Assembly: GCF_030124145.1 (NCBI RefSeq)
Contig: NZ_JASKMS010000023.1
Coordinates: 1-64,000, forward strand
Direction of reading: 5' to 3'
Length of the DNA: 64,000 nucleotides
Origin: Streptomyces sp. 378
GTDB taxonomy: Bacteria > Actinomycetota > Actinomycetes > Streptomycetales > Streptomycetaceae
Part shown: in pieces, positions 26,564 to 34,758 of the stretch
How positions within the stretch are numbered: the first letter of the stretch is position 1
Layout: every line of letters starts with the position of its first letter
Position numbers and translations under genes: made by a program
Notes under the pieces: generated by a model
Database searches by the model: none
The model's input: only the letters and a program-made list of their open reading frames with translations
What the model was told of the DNA's origin: nothing

Positions 26564-27966
26564 TTGCTCATCCACTGGTCGAGCGTCTGGTTGAAGTGGC
26601 GGATACGGCTCTCCTGGTAGTTCGCCAGGGTGATGCCCGGCTTGCGCATCGCCTTCAGGCCCTGCTGGACGTAGGGCAGGTTCTCGCAGTCCTGGTCGAA
26701 GACGGGCCCGAGCACGCCGAGTTCGGGGATGTCGGCGAAGAGCGTGTCCTCCGGCACCCAGCGGATCTTCGCCGGGGGCGGCGTCTTGCCGGGCTGCTTC
26801 GGGGACGACATGAAGATGATCTCGGCCGTGCAGGAGTCGGGGTCGAGGCCGTTGGGCCGGAACCGGTAGATGATGTTCGACTTGGCGCCGCCCCAGGGGT
26901 TGAAATTGGGGAACAGCAAGTAGTTGATGGCGTCCAGCAGCTCGGTGTCGGGTGTCTCCGAGAAGTCCTGCTGCGAGGTGGCCGCCAGTTGCTCGCGCAT
27001 CCGCGCGGCGAGGACCTGCCGGGCGGTGCCGCCGGGCGGGATCGCCGGCAGTTCGTCACCCTCCTGCATCACCAGGTCACGTCCCTGGGCGGCGGAATAG
27101 AACGAACGCGAGTCGTAGAAGGTCTCCAGGACGTCCTCCTCCGTGACCGATTCCGCCACGTGCGGGCTGGGCGCGCCCTGGATGTTGATCATCCGGTTCC
27201 AGTTCGGCTGGTCCGCCATGACGTCGTACTGCGAGTTGGCGTCGGCGAGCCACGTCAGCATCTGCGGATGGGTGGCGATCACATGGAAGGACTCGATGAA
27301 CGCGTCCTGTGCGACCTTCCAGTTGCAGGGCAGCACCTTGGCGATGTGCAGTGACTTGTAACGGTTCTCCAGCGGCCAGATGTAGTAGTCGTCGAAGGTG
27401 CCGCGGTAGCTGTCGAAGGACTCGGCATAGGGGTCCATGTTGATGAAGACGAAGCCGCGCCAGGTGGCCACCTGGGCCTCGGGGAGGGCGAACTTCTCCG
27501 GGGTGACATGGGGGAAGTCCCAGGCGCAGGGCGGGGTCCGCATCGTGCCGTCGAGGTTCCAGGCGAAGCCGTGGAACGAGCAGCGGAATTCGCTGACGTT
27601 GCCGCCGCCGGTGCGCAGTTTGCGGCCACGGTGCAGACAGACGTTGACGAAGGCGCGGATCTCTTCGGGAGCCGTGCGGACGACGATGAGGGAGTCGTCA
27701 CCGATCTCGTAGACCTCGTGGTCGCCCACCTCGGGGATCTCGCTCTCCAGGCAGGCGAACTGCCAGACGCGCCGCCAGACCTGCCGCATCTCGCGTTCGG
27801 CCCATTCGCGTGAGGTGAATCGGGCGGTGTCGATGTCCTCGCTGCCGAGGTAGTCGTTCCGCTCGTACCTCAGGGCGGGGGGAACGGGGCGGCTGTCCTG
27901 GTCGAGGTAGTCCTGGACGCTGGGCCCGGGGCACCGTGCCGTGGCCGGTTCCGACGTTTCGTCCAT
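26560..27966 (-). CDS. Rieske non-heme iron oxygenase, alpha subunit
   Basis: A 468-residue ring-hydroxylating-type oxygenase. The Rieske ligands are Cys110/His112 (NVCLHRGRKL) and Cys129/His132 (CSFHGF). The mononuclear iron histidines are His228 and His233 in FIESFHVIATHPQ. The Rieske domain and the long C-terminal domain (INYLLFPNFNPW) resemble aromatic/polycyclic or steroid-like dioxygenases without a beta subunit. The second ATG of a pair (27966) is preferred because AGGAGAG lies directly before the first. Site E lies 18 bases upstream. It heads an operon with a ferredoxin, a 71-residue protein and an enone reductase. Confidence 0.9.
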   Translation of the reverse strand: MDETSEPATARCPGPSVQDYLDQDSRPVPPALRYERNDYLGSEDIDTARFTSREWAEREMRQVWRRVWQFACLESEIPEVGDHEVYEIGDDSLIVVRTAPEEIRAFVNVCLHRGRKLRTGGGNVSEFRCSFHGFAWNLDGTMRTPPCAWDFPHVTPEKFALPEAQVATWRGFVFINMDPYAESFDSYRGTFDDYYIWPLENRYKSLHIAKVLPCNWKVAQDAFIESFHVIATHPQMLTWLADANSQYDVMADQPNWNRMINIQGAPSPHVAESVTEEDVLETFYDSRSFYSAAQGRDLVMQEGDELPAIPPGGTARQVLAARMREQLAATSQQDFSETPDTELLDAINYLLFPNFNPWGGAKSNIIYRFRPNGLDPDSCTAEIIFMSSPKQPGKTPPPAKIRWVPEDTLFADIPELGVLGPVFDQDCENLPYVQQGLKAMRKPGITLANYQESRIRHFNQTLDQWMSK

Positions 27967-27983
27967 CATCTCTCCTCTGGCAG

Positions 27984-28006
27984 AAACTTTATATTGAGTG
28001 TAGTTA
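27984..28006. promoter_or_regulatory. Operator-like site E
   Basis: AAACTT-N11-TAGTTA, whose inner AACT/AGTT is an inverted repeat. It lies 18 bases upstream of the Rieske start at 27966, the same distance as site G to its gene. It is a weaker match to the island consensus (3 of 6 and 4 of 6), supported by exact N11 spacing and position. Confidence 0.35.
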
Positions 28007-28152
28007 CCCGTTGCCGCCGGGAGCAACACGCGTGCCGGTAGGCGATCTCCGAACTTGACGAGGTCAACGCACTTTCGCACCGTTGTTCCGGAATTTGTTG
28101 CGGCAACCCTCTCCCCAAGCCCGCTGGGGCATGTCACACTCCGACCCACTTG

Positions 28153-28175
28153 AGACTGTAGTGCCTCATAAGTTT
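28153..28175. promoter_or_regulatory. Operator-like site F
   Basis: AGACTG-N11-AAGTTT, 28 bases upstream of the ABC substrate-binding protein start. It keeps the invariant inner CT and AGT positions and N11 spacing. Moderate match; pairs with site E in the same divergent region. Confidence 0.35.
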
Positions 28176-28203
28176 CTCCGTCACACCACGGGAGTGCTCA
28201 ACG

Positions 28204-29346
28204 ATGAGTTCCAGACCCCGTCGCGCGGTCCGCCGCGCCATCACCGCGACCCTCCCCGCCACCGCCCTGCTCGCCCTCGCGGCATGCGGCACCGGGACCA
28301 CTCCGGCCGCCGACTCGACGCAGGCGGGGGCCCCCGGCTCCCCCGGCCTGACAGCCGCCCGCGCGGCCCTGGCGAAGTACTCCGAGCGTCCGACCACGAT
28401 CTCCGTGACCGAGCCGGTGGGCAAGGCGATCCCCAAGGGCAAGAAGATCGACTTCATCCTCTGCGGCGTCCAGTCCTGCAAGGACCTCGCCGATTTCTTC
28501 ACCGAGGCCGCGAAGGAACTCGGATGGCAGGTCAAGCAGATCGCCACCCAGGGCACCCCGGAGTCCGTCCAGGCCGCCTACGAGCAGGCCCTACGCGACA
28601 AGCCGGACGCCGTCGTCGCCTCCGGTTTCCCCCGTGCCGTCTACGCCAAGCAGCTGGCACGGCTGGAGGCGGCCGGCATCCCCGTCATCCAGTCGAACGC
28701 CGACGACGTGGCAGGCGACGGCATCTCCCTGCTGAAGAACGGGCCGAAGGACGTCGCCGTCCAGGGCGAGATGCTCGCCTCATGGGTGGTGTCGAACAGC
28801 GGCGCCAAGGCGGACACCGTCTACTTCGACCTGCCGGCCTACACGATCCTCAAGCCCGTCAAGGACTCCTTCGCGGCCAAGTACAAGGAGTGGTGCGAGG
28901 GTTGCGCACTCGACAACGTCGACGTGCCGATCACGGCGGTGGGCAAGGACATGCCGGACCGCGTGGTGTCGTACCTCCGGTCGCACCCGAAGGTGACCCA
29001 TGTCGTCTTCTCCCTGGGCCTGCTCAACGTGGGTGTGCCGGCCGCGCTGAAGACCGCCGGGATCACCGGCAAGCGCATCGTCGTCAACGTCGGTGACGCG
29101 CAGAACTACCAGTACATCCAGGGCGGTCTCACCGACGGCGCGATGGCGCTGAACTCGCACGAGACGGCCTGGCTCCAGGCCGATGCGCTGGCCCGGCACT
29201 TCACCGGCCAGCCCATGGCCGTGGACCAGAAGGCGGCGCTGCCCAACCTGCTCGTCACCAAGGACAACCTGCCTTCGGCCGACGGCGACTTCCCGATCGT
29301 CGAGGACTACCGGCAGCAGTTCAAGGCGCTGTGGGGACTGAGTTGA
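28204..29346 (+). CDS. ABC transporter substrate-binding lipoprotein (periplasmic-binding type I, sugar class)
   Basis: 380 residues. An Arg-rich N-terminus, a hydrophobic stretch and the lipobox LALAAC (lipidated Cys28) mark a secreted lipoprotein. The mature part has the type I fold of ribose/rhizopine-like binding proteins (DFILCGVQSCKDLADFF, PVIQSNADDVAG, VNVGDAQNYQYIQGG). It delivers substrate to the ATPase/permease encoded next. Such binding proteins in actinobacteria also serve non-sugar ligands, so the ligand may be the substrate of the island. Site F is directly upstream. Confidence 0.92.
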   Translation: MSSRPRRAVRRAITATLPATALLALAACGTGTTPAADSTQAGAPGSPGLTAARAALAKYSERPTTISVTEPVGKAIPKGKKIDFILCGVQSCKDLADFFTEAAKELGWQVKQIATQGTPESVQAAYEQALRDKPDAVVASGFPRAVYAKQLARLEAAGIPVIQSNADDVAGDGISLLKNGPKDVAVQGEMLASWVVSNSGAKADTVYFDLPAYTILKPVKDSFAAKYKEWCEGCALDNVDVPITAVGKDMPDRVVSYLRSHPKVTHVVFSLGLLNVGVPAALKTAGITGKRIVVNVGDAQNYQYIQGGLTDGAMALNSHETAWLQADALARHFTGQPMAVDQKAALPNLLVTKDNLPSADGDFPIVEDYRQQFKALWGLS

Positions 29347-30854
29347 CCGGGCCGGTGCTACGGGTGGCCGCCCTGTCGAAGAGATTCGGCGGCACCCAGG
29401 CGCTGAAGGACGTCGATCTCGAGGTCATGCCCGGCGAGATCCACGCCCTGATCGGCCCCAACGGCTCCGGCAAGTCCACCCTGATCAAGATCCTCGCCGG
29501 CTACCACCACGCGGAGCCTGGTGCGGTGGCCGAACTCGACGGCGAGCCCTTCGGCCTCGGCCAGGTCGCGGCTTCCCGCCACGACCGGCTGCGCTTCGTC
29601 CACCAGGAGCTGGGACTGGTGGGTGAGTTGAGCGCCGTCGACAACCTCGCGCTCAGCCAGGGCTTCACCCGCACGGCCTTCGGCAACATCCGCTGGCCGG
29701 AGATGGAGCGGCGCACGAGCGCCCTCGTCGAACGGTTCGGCCTCGGCATCGACGTACGCAGGCCCCTGATGACGGCGACCCCCGTCCAGCGCACGGTGGT
29801 GGCCATCGCCGCCGCGCTGCAGGGCTGGGAGGGCCGCCGTGGGGTCCTGGTGCTCGACGAGCCCACCGCCGTGCTCCCGCCCGGCGAGGTGGCCCGTCTC
29901 TTCGACATCGTGCGGGAGGTCCGCGACGCCGGTGCCGGCGTCCTGTACGTCTCGCACCGGATGGATGAGATCTTCGCTCTCGCCGATCGGGTCACCGTGA
30001 TCCGCGGCGGGCGCCGGATCGCCACCCGGCCGGTCGCCGAGCTGACTCCGCGCCTGCTGGCGGAGCTGATGGCGGGCGAGGAGATGGAGACCGCCCACCG
30101 TCCGGCGCCCCCTGCCGGTCCTGCCGACCCGGTGCTGGAGGTCCGCGACCTGTGGGCCGGGCCGTTGCGGGGAGTCGGCTTCGACCTGGCCGGGGGCGAG
30201 CGACTGGGCATCACCGGTCTGGTCGGATCCGGCCACGAGATCGTGCCGTACGCGGTGTGCGGGGCCCACGCCGGGCGGGTGAGCGGCAGGCTGCGGCTGC
30301 CGGACCGCTCCGAGCGGTGGACCGAGGCGCGTGACGCCGGCGGTCTGGGTCTTCCCCTGGTCCCGGCGGACCGGGCGGGAGAGGGGGTGATCGGCGACTT
30401 CTCGGTCGGCGAGAACCTCACCCTGCCGCTCCTGGACCGGCTGCGCTCCCGGTCCGGGCGGGTACGCCGACGCCGCGAGTCCGCCCTGGCGCAGGACTGG
30501 ATCCGGCGGGTCGGGGTGCGAACGGCCGGACACGGGGCCCGGATCACCACGCTGAGCGGCGGCAACCAGCAAAAGGTCGTCATGGCCCGCTGCCTGGCCC
30601 AGCGGCCGCCGGTGCTGGCGCTGTGCGAACCCACGGCGGGCGTGGACATCGCCACCCGGCTGCAGCTCTACGACCTGATAGAGCGTCAGACGGGCGAGGG
30701 CATGGGCGTCCTCGTGTCCTCCTCCGACACACAGGACCTGCTCGCGCTGTGCACCCGCGTCCTCGTGGTGCGGAACGGCCGGATCGCACGGGAGATCAGG
30801 GGCCGGGACATCACCGAGCCCGCACTCGTGCACGCCATGGAAGGAACCGAGTGA
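29343..30854 (+). CDS. Sugar-type ABC transporter ATPase (tandem nucleotide-binding domains)
   Basis: About 503 residues with two ATPase halves as in RbsA/MglA. Half 1 has Walker A GPNGSGKST and Walker B VLVLDEPTA, but its signature region reads ATPVQRTVVAIAAAL instead of LSGGQ. Half 2 has a degenerate Walker A (GLVGSGHE) and an intact signature (LSGGNQQKVVMAR). The two halves therefore complement each other. TTG 29343 overlaps the binding-protein stop by TTGA; GTG 29331 is the alternative. It energises uptake through the permease at 30882. Confidence 0.9.
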   Translation: MTGPVLRVAALSKRFGGTQALKDVDLEVMPGEIHALIGPNGSGKSTLIKILAGYHHAEPGAVAELDGEPFGLGQVAASRHDRLRFVHQELGLVGELSAVDNLALSQGFTRTAFGNIRWPEMERRTSALVERFGLGIDVRRPLMTATPVQRTVVAIAAALQGWEGRRGVLVLDEPTAVLPPGEVARLFDIVREVRDAGAGVLYVSHRMDEIFALADRVTVIRGGRRIATRPVAELTPRLLAELMAGEEMETAHRPAPPAGPADPVLEVRDLWAGPLRGVGFDLAGGERLGITGLVGSGHEIVPYAVCGAHAGRVSGRLRLPDRSERWTEARDAGGLGLPLVPADRAGEGVIGDFSVGENLTLPLLDRLRSRSGRVRRRRESALAQDWIRRVGVRTAGHGARITTLSGGNQQKVVMARCLAQRPPVLALCEPTAGVDIATRLQLYDLIERQTGEGMGVLVSSSDTQDLLALCTRVLVVRNGRIAREIRGRDITEPALVHAMEGTE

Positions 30855-30885
30855 CATGAGCCCAGGAAGGAACCGAGTGACATGA
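30839..30885 (+). repeat. 21-bp direct repeat across an ABC-operon gene junction
   Basis: The 21 bases at 30839-30859 recur exactly at 30865-30885 (offset 26). Each copy carries AAGGA, a GAG TGA codon pair and ATGA. The first TGA (30852-30854) ends the ATPase gene and the second ATG (30882) starts the permease. The first ATG (30856) opens a nine-codon frame (MSPGRNRVT) whose stop overlaps the permease start. It looks like a local duplication of the translation-initiation region. Confidence 0.85.
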
Positions 30886-31979
30886 CGTCCACGACCCGGG
30901 CGGCGGAGGTCCCGCCGTCCGTACCGGAGAGGTCCGCGGTGTCCGCCCCGGGGACACCGGCCCGACGGGCGGCGGCCGCCCTGTCGTTCCGGAACATCGG
31001 CGCCGTCTACGTGTGGCTGGTCATCGTCGTGCTCTTCACCGTCTGGGCGCCGGACACGTTCCCGACCATGATCACGGTCAAGCAGGTGCTGAACGGCAAC
31101 GCCGTGGCGGGCCTGGTGGCGCTGAGCGTCGTACCGCCGCTGGCCGCACGCGTCTTCGACCTCTCCATCGCCTTCACCATGTCGCTCACCAGTGTGCTGA
31201 CCGCTCACTTCATGGTGTCCGCCGGGCTCGGGCCCGGCACGGCCATCACGCTGGCGATGACCGCCGCACTGCTGGTCGGGGTCGTCAACGGCATCGTGGT
31301 GGTGCTCCTGCGCGTCGACTCGTTCATCGCCACCCTGGCCACCGGCGCGCTGATCCAGTCCCTGATCACCATGGTCACCAACGACAGCTCGATCACCGGG
31401 GTGCGGCTGCTCGCCGAGCCGTTCGCGAGCATCGCCCAGCTGGACGCCGGCGGGGTCACCCTGCCGGTGCTGTATCTGCTGCTCGCGGCCCTCGCCATCT
31501 GGTTCCTGCTGGAACACACCGCCACCGGGCGCCGGTTGTACGCCACCGGATTCAACGCCGACGCGGCCCGACTGCAAGGGGTGCGCACCGACCGGCTGCG
31601 CTTTCTGACCCTGGTGGCCTCCGCGCTGCTGTCCGGTTTCGCCGGTGTGGTCTTCACGGCCTCGGTCGGCTCCGGATCGCCGACCGCGGGCACCCCGTAT
31701 CTGCTGTCGGCCTACGCCGCCGCCTTCGTCGGAGCGACCCAGTTGCGCGCGGGCCGCTTCAACGCCTGGGGCACGGTCCTCGCGGTTCTCCTGCTCGGCA
31801 CCGGCATCACCGGACTCGGGCTCGCCACCAGCGCGCAGTGGGCCGCGAGCCTGTTCACCGGCACGGTCCTCATCGTGGCGCTGGTCCTCACGGGTGGCCG
31901 GATCGCCCTGCCCACCGTGCTGCGCCGCCGGGCGGGAACCCGGCCGGACCCGACCACCAGCAAGGTGACCCGACGATGA
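30882..31979 (+). CDS. ABC transporter permease (RbsC-like)
   Basis: A 365-residue membrane protein. The first ~45 residues are cytoplasmic, followed by about nine hydrophobic helices (e.g. VYVWLVIVVLFTVWA, AGLVALSVVPPLAARVFDL, VLAVLLLGTGITGLGL). TGRRLYATGFNADAARLQGV is the cytoplasmic loop that contacts the ATPase in BPD_transp_2 permeases. It probably forms a homodimer. It starts in the second copy of a duplicated junction and overlaps the next gene by ATGA, giving a four-gene operon 28204-33037. Confidence 0.92.
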   Translation: MTSTTRAAEVPPSVPERSAVSAPGTPARRAAAALSFRNIGAVYVWLVIVVLFTVWAPDTFPTMITVKQVLNGNAVAGLVALSVVPPLAARVFDLSIAFTMSLTSVLTAHFMVSAGLGPGTAITLAMTAALLVGVVNGIVVVLLRVDSFIATLATGALIQSLITMVTNDSSITGVRLLAEPFASIAQLDAGGVTLPVLYLLLAALAIWFLLEHTATGRRLYATGFNADAARLQGVRTDRLRFLTLVASALLSGFAGVVFTASVGSGSPTAGTPYLLSAYAAAFVGATQLRAGRFNAWGTVLAVLLLGTGITGLGLATSAQWAASLFTGTVLIVALVLTGGRIALPTVLRRRAGTRPDPTTSKVTRR

Positions 31980-33037
31980 AAGCACTTCAGTACCGGCGGG
32001 TGGGGCACGCCCCCGAGGTCGTGGAAGTACCGGTCCCCGAACCCGGCCCGGGCCAGGTGCTGTTGAAGGTGACGGCGGCCGGACTCTGCCACTCCGATCT
32101 GGCGGTGATGGGCTGGCCCGAGGAACAGTTCCCCTACGCCCTGCCGATGACACTCGGTCACGAGGGCGTCGGCACGGTCGCGGCGCTGGGCGCCGGTGTC
32201 ACCGCCGTGACGGACGGCGAGGCGGTGGCGGTGTACGGCCCGTGGGGCTGCGGACGCTGCCACCCGTGCGCCGAGGGCAGGGAGAACTGCTGTCCGCACG
32301 CCGCCGGGCTCGGCATCCTGCCGCCGGGGCTCGGCTCACCGGGTGCCCTCGCGGAGTATGTGCTGGTGGACTCGCCCCGGCACCTGGTGCCGCTGAACGG
32401 ACTCGACCCGGCGCAGGCCGCGCCCCTCACGGACGCCGGACTGACCCCGTATCACGCGCTCCGCGGATCACTGCCGAAGCTGCTGCCGGGCAGCACGGCG
32501 GTGGTGATCGGCGTCGGCGGTCTGGGTCATCTCGCCGTGCAGATGCTGCGCGCACTGACCCCGGCCCGGGTCGTCGCCCTCGACGTGAGCAAGGAGAAGC
32601 TGGCGCTGGCACGTGACGTCGGGGCGCACGAGACGCTCCTCTCGGACAGTGAGGCCGCCGCGCGGATCCGCGGACTCACCGGTGGTACGGGAGCGGAGGT
32701 CGTCCTGGACTTCGTCGGGGTCGAGGCGACCCTGGCGGTCGCCGCCGCGTCGGTGGCGGTGGCGGGTGACGTCACCGTCGTCGGCCTGGGCGGAGGCACG
32801 CTGGCCGTCGGCTTCGGCGGCGGTCTGCCGTTCGAGGTGTCGGCCTCCTTCCCCTACTGGGGCAGCCGGACGGAGCTCCTGGAGGTCCTGGAGCTGGCGC
32901 GCCTGGGTCTCGTGTCGTCCCACGTCGAGACCTTCACCCTGGAACAGGCGCCAGAGGCATACGAGCGTCTGCACGCCGGGGAGATCGTCGGCCGCGCGGT
33001 GGTGCTGCCGCACACCTCGTCGCCTCACACGCGGTAA
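31976..33037 (+). CDS. Zinc-dependent alcohol dehydrogenase (MDR)
   Basis: 353 residues. The catalytic zinc ligands lie in GLCHSD and GHEGVG, and the structural zinc site in CGRCHPCAEGRENC. NAD binding is shown by VIGVGGLGHLAVQ and the Asp of VVALDVS. It oxidises an alcohol to aldehyde/ketone. ATGA overlap with the permease gene links it to uptake, so it may act early on the imported compound. No terminator-like palindrome was found in the 130 bases before the convergent ThuA gene. Confidence 0.9.
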   Translation: MKALQYRRVGHAPEVVEVPVPEPGPGQVLLKVTAAGLCHSDLAVMGWPEEQFPYALPMTLGHEGVGTVAALGAGVTAVTDGEAVAVYGPWGCGRCHPCAEGRENCCPHAAGLGILPPGLGSPGALAEYVLVDSPRHLVPLNGLDPAQAAPLTDAGLTPYHALRGSLPKLLPGSTAVVIGVGGLGHLAVQMLRALTPARVVALDVSKEKLALARDVGAHETLLSDSEAAARIRGLTGGTGAEVVLDFVGVEATLAVAAASVAVAGDVTVVGLGGGTLAVGFGGGLPFEVSASFPYWGSRTELLEVLELARLGLVSSHVETFTLEQAPEAYERLHAGEIVGRAVVLPHTSSPHTR

Positions 33038-33167
33038 GGGCTGCTCGCCGTCGCCTTCCGCGCCGGATGCGGGGCCCCGTTCCATGACGATCCGCAGGGC
33101 GGACGGTACGGGCTGGGCCCCGAGCAGTCACCGGGCGTCCCCCAGCGCCCACGCCACAGCCCGCGCT

Positions 33168-33950
33168 TCACCGAGCCGGGGTTCGCCCGTCCACTGTCCG
33201 CTCGACACAGCGCCGGAGCACCGTCAGGAACTCCGGTGTCCGCCAAGGACCCACGTCCGCGCGCCCGGTGTCGTCCACTCCGAGGTCCTGCACGTCGTAG
33301 CGGCCCCGGCAGTGGCCGAGGGTGAAGTAGCAGACCTCGCCGCGGCCGTGCCGCTTGAGGTACAGCACGGGCCGGGGCGCGCGGTCGAGGGCCGCCGTGT
33401 CGCCCTCGGCGAAACCGCGGCACGGCCCCGTGTACTCGGCGTGCAGCAGGACCTCCAGCTCGCCGTGCAGCTCGCTCACGTACAGCTCGTCGGTGACCGT
33501 GAACGGTTCGATCCCGGCGACCAGCGGGTGGTCGGGCCGGGTCACCAGCACCTCGTACGGCTCGATCGGCGGGTGGGCCAGGAACTGGCTGCCGAGCACC
33601 TCGGCCACTTCCCCGAGGAGTCTCGGGGTCGTGAACACCCGTGTGCCGCCACCCGCCGACGGCTCGATCACCGCGTTGGTGCCGTGCAGGGCGAGCCAGC
33701 GCCCGCCCCGCTCGACGAACCGTGCCAGGGCGGCCCGTTGCGCCGGACGGGGCCGGACGTCGCAGGTGTAGGTGACCAGCAGGTCAGCCTTGTCGAGGGC
33801 GGCCACGCAGTCATAGTCCTGGTACACCGTGGTGCGCACCCGGGGATGCTCGCCGAGCAGCTCCAGCAGCCGCAGCCGCGCGTGGTCGAAGTCGTGCCAG
33901 CGGCCGCCGCAGACCAGTACGGCGTCCAGTCGGCCGGCCGGGCCCGCCAC
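33168..33950 (-). CDS. ThuA-domain (trehalose-utilisation-like) protein
   Basis: 260 residues of the class-I-glutamine-amidotransferase-like ThuA fold: LVCGGRWHDFDHAR, the strand LLVTYTCDV, LALHGTNAVIEPSAGG and the metal-site-like GEVCYFTLGHCRGRYD. ThuA proteins are linked to keto-sugar metabolism, and some act as hydrolases or lactonases; the reaction is uncertain. GTG 33950 lies three bases after the SDR stop, so it ends the leftward operon from 36000. Confidence 0.85.
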   Translation of the reverse strand: MAGPAGRLDAVLVCGGRWHDFDHARLRLLELLGEHPRVRTTVYQDYDCVAALDKADLLVTYTCDVRPRPAQRAALARFVERGGRWLALHGTNAVIEPSAGGGTRVFTTPRLLGEVAEVLGSQFLAHPPIEPYEVLVTRPDHPLVAGIEPFTVTDELYVSELHGELEVLLHAEYTGPCRGFAEGDTAALDRAPRPVLYLKRHGRGEVCYFTLGHCRGRYDVQDLGVDDTGRADVGPWRTPEFLTVLRRCVERTVDGRTPAR

Positions 33951-33953
33951 GGC

Positions 33954-34718
33954 TCAGTACTGGACGCGGGTGAGCAGCCCGCCGTCCACCACGAGGTTGA
34001 CGCCGACGCAGAAGGAGCCGGTCCGCCCGAGCAGGAACGCCACCGCCGCGGCCACGTCCTCGGCGGTGCCGTAGCGGCCGATCGGCAGCTTGGCGAGGAC
34101 CTCCTCGTAGACCTCCGGGCGGCTGGTGCGGATGGTCTCCCAGGCGCCGCCGGGGAAGTCGATCGGGCCGGGCGAGACGGTGTTGACGCGGATGCCCTTC
34201 GGCGCGAGGGAGTGCGCGAGGGCCGAGGCGTGCTGGACGACGGCCGCCTTGAGCGCGGAGTAGGAGTTCGCTCCGGCCGGGCGCGCGGTGTCGGAGGCGT
34301 TGGTGGTGCCGATGGCCACGACGGCGGCCCGGTCGGAGGCCGCCAGGTGCGGCAGGGCCGCCTCGACGAGTCCCGTGAACGGGATCAGGTCGCCGCGCAG
34401 GCTGGCCTCCCAGGACTCGGGGCCCTTCACGTTGCCCGCCGACACGTTGGACACCAGCAGGTCCAGGCCGCCGAGTTCAGCGGCCGCCCGCTCCACGAAG
34501 CCCGCCAGGGCCGTCGGGTCGGTGACGTCGACCGGTTCCGCGAACACCGTGGCCCCCTCGCCGCGCAGTTCGGCGGCGGCCTTGACCAGCCCTTCCTCGC
34601 CCCGGGCGCACAGCGCCAGCGCGCAGCCCTCGGCGGCGAGGGTTCCGGCGATCGCCCGGCCGATGCCCCGGCTCGCGCCGGTCACCAACGCCTTCGCGTC
34701 TGTCAGTCCCAGATCCAT
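33954..34718 (-). CDS. Short-chain dehydrogenase/reductase
   Basis: About 254 residues. Cofactor motif TGASRGIGRAIA; structural motif NVSAG (atypical for NNAG); the active site has Ser/Thr in IGTTNASD and Tyr/Lys in NSYSALKAAVV. Ends VDGGLLTRVQY. ATG 34718 is preferred because AGGAG lies eight bases upstream; the GTG at 34727 overlaps that site. It sits between an acyl-CoA dehydrogenase and ThuA in one operon and probably oxidises a hydroxy intermediate. Confidence 0.88.
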   Translation of the reverse strand: MDLGLTDAKALVTGASRGIGRAIAGTLAAEGCALALCARGEEGLVKAAAELRGEGATVFAEPVDVTDPTALAGFVERAAAELGGLDLLVSNVSAGNVKGPESWEASLRGDLIPFTGLVEAALPHLAASDRAAVVAIGTTNASDTARPAGANSYSALKAAVVQHASALAHSLAPKGIRVNTVSPGPIDFPGGAWETIRTSRPEVYEEVLAKLPIGRYGTAEDVAAAVAFLLGRTGSFCVGVNLVVDGGLLTRVQY

Positions 34719-34758
34719 CGATGTCACTCCTTTGTGATTGCCTGAACCGTCCGGTGGC

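Noticed and set aside
29358..32153. A 931-codon open frame on the minus strand opposite the ABC transporter genes
   Set aside because: It mirrors clear ABC genes on the plus strand and has low-complexity His/Gly/Arg/Gln composition without domains; typical antisense openness of high-GC DNA.
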